Source: Rhodococcus sp. KRD162 (GTDB lineage Bacteria; Actinomycetota; Actinomycetes; Mycobacteriales; Mycobacteriaceae). Taken from it: DNA of 63,978 bases. Both the position numbers and the translations under genes were made by a program. Each line of letters begins with the position of its first letter. The first letter of the stretch is position 1. Shown one piece after another: positions 59,248 to 63,978 of the stretch. The notes under the pieces were generated by a model that did no database searches, had not been told where the DNA came from, and saw only the letters and a program-made list of their open reading frames with translations. The DNA lies in the NCBI RefSeq assembly GCF_017168335.1, contig NZ_JABFAU010000070.1, positions 1 through 63,978 of the forward strand. The letters are read 5' to 3'.

Positions 59248-62200
59248 CAGTTGTCCTCCCCGGACGGCAGAACCCATGTCGGTGCATCGTCAGGTGTTCG
59301 GGCGAACAGCCGATCCGGAATCGGACTGACCAGCAGGTTGATCTCCGGTTGCACCTCGCGCATCGAGTTCGCGATGATGAACGGGGCCTCCGTCGAACTG
59401 CCCGCCGACGCCTTCGCATTTTCCGGGCTGATAATCAGCGGTAGGTACTTGTCACCGTCACCGGTGCGCTCGTAGACGAGAGTCTTGCTCATCAGGACCG
59501 CACGCTTGGCGCGTTCGGTCCACCGGTCGAGCCTATTGACCAGCAGGTCATTGGCACGCTTAGTCGCCTCGTCGCTCTGCGCAGCGGCAGAGATTCGTTT
59601 CTTGAGCCGCTCTACCATCGCCTCGACTGCTGAAAGCTCGTCCTTGATTCGCCATGCGCCGCGCTCCTGCGAGAGCCCGTCGGCTTGCACGGCCTGCATA
59701 ACCCGAGCAACGCTGACCAGTAGACCGTCGATCCCCCGGGCGAGCGACGTAGGTGAGTACGGCGTGACTGACAGCGCTTCGACCTGGGCGTAGAAGGTTT
59801 CGTGGTAGTGCCGGAACTGCTCGAAGTGCGCAAGGTCGCGCGGTCGAGCCCAGTTGCCAAGGGCAACAACGAGTCCAGGGCGATCAGAGGGATCGCGTCC
59901 GACGCGGGAGGATGCCTGAATGTATTCGGCGGTGTTCTTCGGTTGTCCGACCACCAGCATCAGACCCAGCCGCTGGACATCGACGCCGACCTGGAGCATC
60001 GACGTTGCGAGCACGACGTCGAACGGCATTTCGGCGCGGGCGGGCATTCTCTTTCCGGTGTCCTGCTCGGCCATTCGCGCCCGAAATGCCTCGGTGGTGT
60101 CGTGGTCGGGATCGAACTCCAGACCGAGTCGGTCGAGAGTGCGGCCGATTTCGGCTGACGCGATGCGTGAGGTCAATTCGCCGATGTTGAGCAAACCGAA
60201 CGATGTTCCGAGCCGTGAGGGGAATCCGGAGTCTTTGCGGGGACGCTTGACTCGGCTCTGGACGTCGTCGGCCATGTAGCGCGCCATGCCCGCGAGCTCA
60301 CGGGTGGCATTGAAGTAGCCGACCAGCGTCATGTAGGGATCTGCCGCGGCTCCAGCCTGATCGAAGAGCAATTGACCGGAAGACAGCAAGACCTCCGCAA
60401 CGCGAATCTCCGCACTGGAAAGGCGCACGCCCTGAGCGCTCACCCCGATGTAGCGGCGCCCTGGGTTCGCCTTGTCGATCGGAACCTCCTGGGAGAAGTA
60501 CGTGTCTGCAACGTCGAGCACCTGGGGCGGGAAGATCTCGACCTGCCGGCCGTACAACCCCCGTACCTGTTCCTGGGCGTTACGCACCGTTGCGGTGGAT
60601 GCAACGATCAGCGGCTTGACGGGCTTGCCATCTTTGGTCTCCCATGAGCACAGAGTCTCCACCGCAACCTCGAACAGGCCGACCGAGGTCCCCAGCGCAC
60701 CGGTTATGAGGTGTAGTTCGTCTTGGATGATGAGGTCGGGTGGCCGCAAGCGATCTACCGGCCGAACCGTCGCGGCAGGGTGACCGCTCTTGCTCGCCGG
60801 ATGGGTCGTAGTGATGTCGCACTTGGAGTAGTCCGAGTGCACGTACCCGTGCCGTCCGCACCGGCGAGCGACGTACCCGAACAGTGCGGCAGCTTCACCT
60901 TCACGGGCGAGGCGCGCGAACTTGTCGACGGTGGCAATCACGAATGCCGGTGTCAGCCGGTAGATCTCCTCATCCACCGTTAGCACCGGGAGTCCCTCTG
61001 ATGCCGCGCCGCCCTTGGAGAACGGGCATCGAGCAAGCTCGTCACCGCAATACACGTAGATACGGCGCATCGTGGCATCAGCCTTGACCTGGGCCGCCCC
61101 GATCGGTGTGCCACACCACGGGCACCGCTGAATCTGCAGCACCGTCAGCCGATGCGATCCGTACTCGTTGGCCTTGGTGAGCTGCTCGTCGGCTTCCTCG
61201 AAGCGCTTGGGGCTGACGTCTGTTCCGACCCACAGGCCGATCCGAAACGGTTCCACGCCCCAAGTAATTTCGTCTTCGAGTCGGGCGAGCTCCGCCGCAC
61301 ACATCAGGGTGGTCGCACGCTGGAACTGTTGGGCGGTCAGGAGCCTGAGCGTGTATCGCATCAGCACTGCAACCCCGTCGCGGCCATCCAGCGGTCCGTC
61401 GCCGGACTCGATCACGCCTTGTCTACGGCGGATTGCGAAGGTGTACGCGGCGAGGCCGAGATAGGCCTCGGTCTTACCACCACCGGTTGGGAAGAACAGC
61501 AATTCCACCCGCGCATGGTGTTCTGCGCTGCGTAAGTGCGCGGCCGGGTCTGTCAGTGCGCCGAGCTGCATAAGAATGAATGCCAACTGGAATGGGCGCC
61601 ATGATGCCGCGCCGGGGCCCCGGGCGCCCACTTCGGCTTGTGCATTCCCAATGGTCATGGTGCCGTCCGCGGCCCGTACCGCTGCCACCTGAGAAGCGAT
61701 GCGCTGATCGCGCATCGATCGGTTCATGAACTGAAAGCAGCGCAGCGCTTCAGGGTCGGTGGCGACGTGCTCCAGGCCCGCGGCCAACCGGTTGTGCGCC
61801 TGCCGGGCCTCTAAAATTGTGAGTTCGGCGGTCTCTTTCAGGTGCTCGGGTAAATCGTCGGCAGCATCCTCTTGACTGCTTATCCATTCGGCATACCCCT
61901 TCACCAGTGGCTCAAGGCCCACGCGAAGCGCGTCAGGCGTCACGGATGACAGCGACTCCATGGACAGCATCGCGTCTCTTACCGACCGCGCGCGCGTCTG
62001 GGGCGTCTCCCCAACCGGGAGCCAAGTCGTGGATACCTCGGTCGCGCGACGTGCGTCGTCTTTCGCGACCCAGTCGACCGAACACGTCCGTCCTATCGCG
62101 AACTCCAAGCGGTTCCGGTACTGGAGGTTGAGGCGACGTACTTCGTCGTCGTGCTCGGGCCAGTTATGTTCGATTACATCGCGGACCGGCAAGAACACCT

Positions 62201-62966
62201 CCGCTCCGCCCGCATGGATACGAATTTTGGTCTGGAACATCCACATGTTCATCGGGATGGGCATGGGGGTTTCGCGGTCGTTGCACAGTGCGATTTCCAC
62301 CAAAACACGACCGAATTCGGGGTCGTCATACCGGTCCACGCGCAAGCAGGTGGAGTCGCGCAAGGGAATCCCGGCCGTCTCGCCAGGTACGAGATCGGCG
62401 AGTCTAATTGTGCGCAGCTCCTCCACCGGTGTGCGCTGAAAGTCGCGGATAGGCCGCCCAGCCTTTGTCGTCCGCTCGGTTTCAACCGATTCGTACGTTC
62501 CCCACGACGCGGTAACGGTGAACGACTCGAGGTCTGCAGGCACCTGGAACCGCAGCCCCATCGACGCTGGGATCATCAACCCCTGCTTGGGAGTTCGGTC
62601 CTCGGGGTCATCGTCCTCGGAATCCGCCTCTGTCTCGTCGGCCGCGGGTGCGGGGACGCCACGCTGCTCGTGTTCAGCGTCGCCGTCGGTGCGCGTCTCG
62701 ACAAGGTCGCCTCGTTCCGCCGTCCCACCAGAGTCGTCGTCAGGGATGGAGGCTCCGGTGAGTTTCACTGGGGCGATGTAACCCACGAGGTACTGCGAGC
62801 GAGGACTGAAGGACAGAATCTCTTCCGGACCATGCATTGGCCCGAGAAGTTCGCGCTCTAAGATTTCGACAAGATTCTCGCGCACAGTGAACGATGTACC
62901 GTCTGCCTCGTAATTCAGCTCGTATGAGGCCTCTCGCCCCGTGCTAATGCTCAAGTCCTTCGTCAC
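59247..62966 (-). CDS. drmA: DISARM SF2 helicase DrmA
   Basis: A 1239-aa superfamily 2 helicase: Walker A FFPTGGGKTEAYLG (about residue 492), motif II DLIIQDELHL (about 748), motif VI QASSRVGRDP (about 1020), and an N-terminal extension of about 480 residues rich in beta strands and a long acidic stretch (about residues 70-125). This matches DrmA, the core DISARM helicase. GTG 62966 overlaps the methylase stop (GTGA). Confidence 0.9.
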   Translation of the reverse strand: MTKDLSISTGREASYELNYEADGTSFTVRENLVEILERELLGPMHGPEEILSFSPRSQYLVGYIAPVKLTGASIPDDDSGGTAERGDLVETRTDGDAEHEQRGVPAPAADETEADSEDDDPEDRTPKQGLMIPASMGLRFQVPADLESFTVTASWGTYESVETERTTKAGRPIRDFQRTPVEELRTIRLADLVPGETAGIPLRDSTCLRVDRYDDPEFGRVLVEIALCNDRETPMPIPMNMWMFQTKIRIHAGGAEVFLPVRDVIEHNWPEHDDEVRRLNLQYRNRLEFAIGRTCSVDWVAKDDARRATEVSTTWLPVGETPQTRARSVRDAMLSMESLSSVTPDALRVGLEPLVKGYAEWISSQEDAADDLPEHLKETAELTILEARQAHNRLAAGLEHVATDPEALRCFQFMNRSMRDQRIASQVAAVRAADGTMTIGNAQAEVGARGPGAASWRPFQLAFILMQLGALTDPAAHLRSAEHHARVELLFFPTGGGKTEAYLGLAAYTFAIRRRQGVIESGDGPLDGRDGVAVLMRYTLRLLTAQQFQRATTLMCAAELARLEDEITWGVEPFRIGLWVGTDVSPKRFEEADEQLTKANEYGSHRLTVLQIQRCPWCGTPIGAAQVKADATMRRIYVYCGDELARCPFSKGGAASEGLPVLTVDEEIYRLTPAFVIATVDKFARLAREGEAAALFGYVARRCGRHGYVHSDYSKCDITTTHPASKSGHPAATVRPVDRLRPPDLIIQDELHLITGALGTSVGLFEVAVETLCSWETKDGKPVKPLIVASTATVRNAQEQVRGLYGRQVEIFPPQVLDVADTYFSQEVPIDKANPGRRYIGVSAQGVRLSSAEIRVAEVLLSSGQLLFDQAGAAADPYMTLVGYFNATRELAGMARYMADDVQSRVKRPRKDSGFPSRLGTSFGLLNIGELTSRIASAEIGRTLDRLGLEFDPDHDTTEAFRARMAEQDTGKRMPARAEMPFDVVLATSMLQVGVDVQRLGLMLVVGQPKNTAEYIQASSRVGRDPSDRPGLVVALGNWARPRDLAHFEQFRHYHETFYAQVEALSVTPYSPTSLARGIDGLLVSVARVMQAVQADGLSQERGAWRIKDELSAVEAMVERLKKRISAAAQSDEATKRANDLLVNRLDRWTERAKRAVLMSKTLVYERTGDGDKYLPLIISPENAKASAGSSTEAPFIIANSMREVQPEINLLVSPIPDRLFARTPDDAPTWVLPSGEDN

Positions 62967-63978
62967 AACAAAGTCCCTTGTCCTTCTGCTACTTGATTGG
63001 CCTGGCGACTCTTAGCCGAGCCATTGCTGTCGGCCTTCTCAGCTGCTGCGCGGTGGTGGTTCTCCTCCAGCAAGCGGTCCAGAATCTCGACGCGCGTTGC
63101 TGGCGTCACCGTCCAACGCTTCATCTGCCGATAGGTGTGGAAACCATGGTTGAGCGAAATATCCGGCCAGCCATAGGCAGCTACGACAGCCTCGTCAACA
63201 TCGACGTGGATGGCCCGTAGCCTGGCCACGTCCTGATCGGTGGCACTGGAAATAGCTGCGTCATTTATAAGGTTGTAGAGGTCTGTGAGACCAAGACCCC
63301 TTTCCTGCATCACTTTCCGCCGAGTTTCATCGAGAAGACGTCCAGCTCCATCGAGGCCTTCACTCCATTGTGGCTGAGGAAAGGTCACAAAGACATCGGT
63401 CGGAGAATAGTTGACACCCTCCCCCTGAGTAGAGCTCCACTTTATGGCCCAAAGCTGGTGAATTGAGGACGACAATATTGCCTGTGTTGCAAAAGAGGAG
63501 GTCGCGAGCACGCCAAGTTTATGATTTAACACCTGACCGGTAGGAACCCTCACCGGCATCACGGTCTTACTGACGAGAGCAATGACCAATACTTCGTCTA
63601 AGTCCTGTACCGCTGCTCGCATCGTCCGTTGAGCTTCACCGAACTGCCACCACCGTTCTCGGTACTGCTTACGCTTGTTCCTCTGACGTTCTGGTTTGAC
63701 GCGGCTCTCAACCCGGAGGAAGGGCGCTCGGTAACACGTCGCTTCACTCTCCGAGAGCGAGCCGAAGTCGATTACCCACCTAACTGCAGTGCAATCCGGC
63801 CGCTGGTTCACATCGTGTCCGCTGAGGTAGGGAAACAGCACATTAGCGTTTTTGGGGTCTTGCGATATCCACGTCTCTGCCTCGCTACCGGTCACAACGA
63901 ACCCGGTTCCCATCACGTAGCAGCCTATATGGCAAATACCTACGTTCTGCCGGAGAGGGATGGGCTTCCCACCCACCC
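62963..63978 (-). CDS. drmMI: DISARM class 1 adenine methylase DrmMI, C-terminal part (truncated by window edge)
   Basis: The visible 338 residues are the C-terminal target-recognition-type region of a large PglX/DrmMI-like adenine methyltransferase. It has GFVVTGSEAETWI, KNANVLFPYLSGHDVN, RWVIDFG, ERWWQFGEAQRTMRAAV and the late AAYGWPDISLNHGFH. These recur in type IIG/BREX-like methylases. The catalytic NPPY domain lies beyond the edge. With drmA, drmB and drmC in this order the locus is class 1 DISARM; drmD is not visible here. Confidence 0.8.
   Translation of the reverse strand, partial: VGGKPIPLRQNVGICHIGCYVMGTGFVVTGSEAETWISQDPKNANVLFPYLSGHDVNQRPDCTAVRWVIDFGSLSESEATCYRAPFLRVESRVKPERQRNKRKQYRERWWQFGEAQRTMRAAVQDLDEVLVIALVSKTVMPVRVPTGQVLNHKLGVLATSSFATQAILSSSIHQLWAIKWSSTQGEGVNYSPTDVFVTFPQPQWSEGLDGAGRLLDETRRKVMQERGLGLTDLYNLINDAAISSATDQDVARLRAIHVDVDEAVVAAYGWPDISLNHGFHTYRQMKRWTVTPATRVEILDRLLEENHHRAAAEKADSNGSAKSRQANQVAEGQGTLL

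Noticed and set aside
1..63978. CRISPR array, tRNA, rRNA or riboswitch
   Set aside because: No regularly spaced repeats, cloverleaf-like segments or known riboswitch cores were recognised by eye; a covariance-model search would be needed to exclude small RNAs.

Overview
The window reads as chromosomal DNA of a high-GC actinomycete of the Mycobacteriales, most likely Rhodococcus or a close relative. This is inferred from codon bias, many GTG/TTG starts, leaderless promoters (TAnnnT 6-8 nt before a start codon), FadD-type acyl-CoA ligases, DUF3558 lipoproteins and WXG100-like proteins. No rRNA, tRNA or CRISPR array was seen.

Positions 1-33.7 kb look like ordinary metabolic chromosome. They hold a DUF2786 protein, an acyl-CoA ligase, an ABC-F ATPase, an ectoine-type uptake operon (ehuBCDA), an aminoglycoside-phosphotransferase-like protein, a SanA-like protein, and a DAACS symporter behind a 21-codon cysteine-type leader peptide. 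A first DUF3558 lipoprotein/133-aa gene pair, several regulators with readable operators, an orphan adenine methyltransferase, a PRISE-type reductase and a thioesterase follow. Next comes a carbohydrate regulon of about 9 kb: ABC importer, SDR, two LacI repressors, P-loop kinase, FGGY kinase and LacD-like aldolase. Each repressor has its own recognisable palindromic operator set. The block ends with an alpha/beta hydrolase and a second acyl-CoA ligase.

Positions 33.7-52.7 kb are accessory. They contain a ParD-like/zeta toxin-antitoxin pair, a HipB-like regulator with an 80-aa HipA N-terminal remnant, and an alpha/beta-hydrolase-fold protein lacking its serine nucleophile. A five-gene minus-strand cluster (DUF3558 lipoprotein, 133-aa protein, two unknowns, YbaB-like) follows. 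The most interesting part is two paralogous operons (41.9-44.4 and 50.3-52.7 kb): SAV_915-like protein, WXG100-like protein, WxG-headed protein with a glycine-rich hydrophobic tail, and a membrane protein with a PH-like tail. I read them as a polymorphic type VII effector/immunity family. The second operon is intact. The first is decaying: deleted WXG N-terminus, G10 frameshift in the effector, internally deleted immunity gene, but an intact second immunity paralogue. A near-identical 0.88-kb direct repeat (a duplicated 272-aa gene) flanks the first operon.

Positions 47.4-64 kb are a mobile/defence island. A complete IS21-family element (47447-50012, 5-bp target duplication GAACA) splits a cytosine-deaminase-like gene, and a decayed IS3-family element follows. 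A two-gene unit (311-aa soluble protein plus four-helix membrane protein) lies next to it. A class 1 DISARM operon (drmMI-drmA-drmB-drmC) runs off the right edge.
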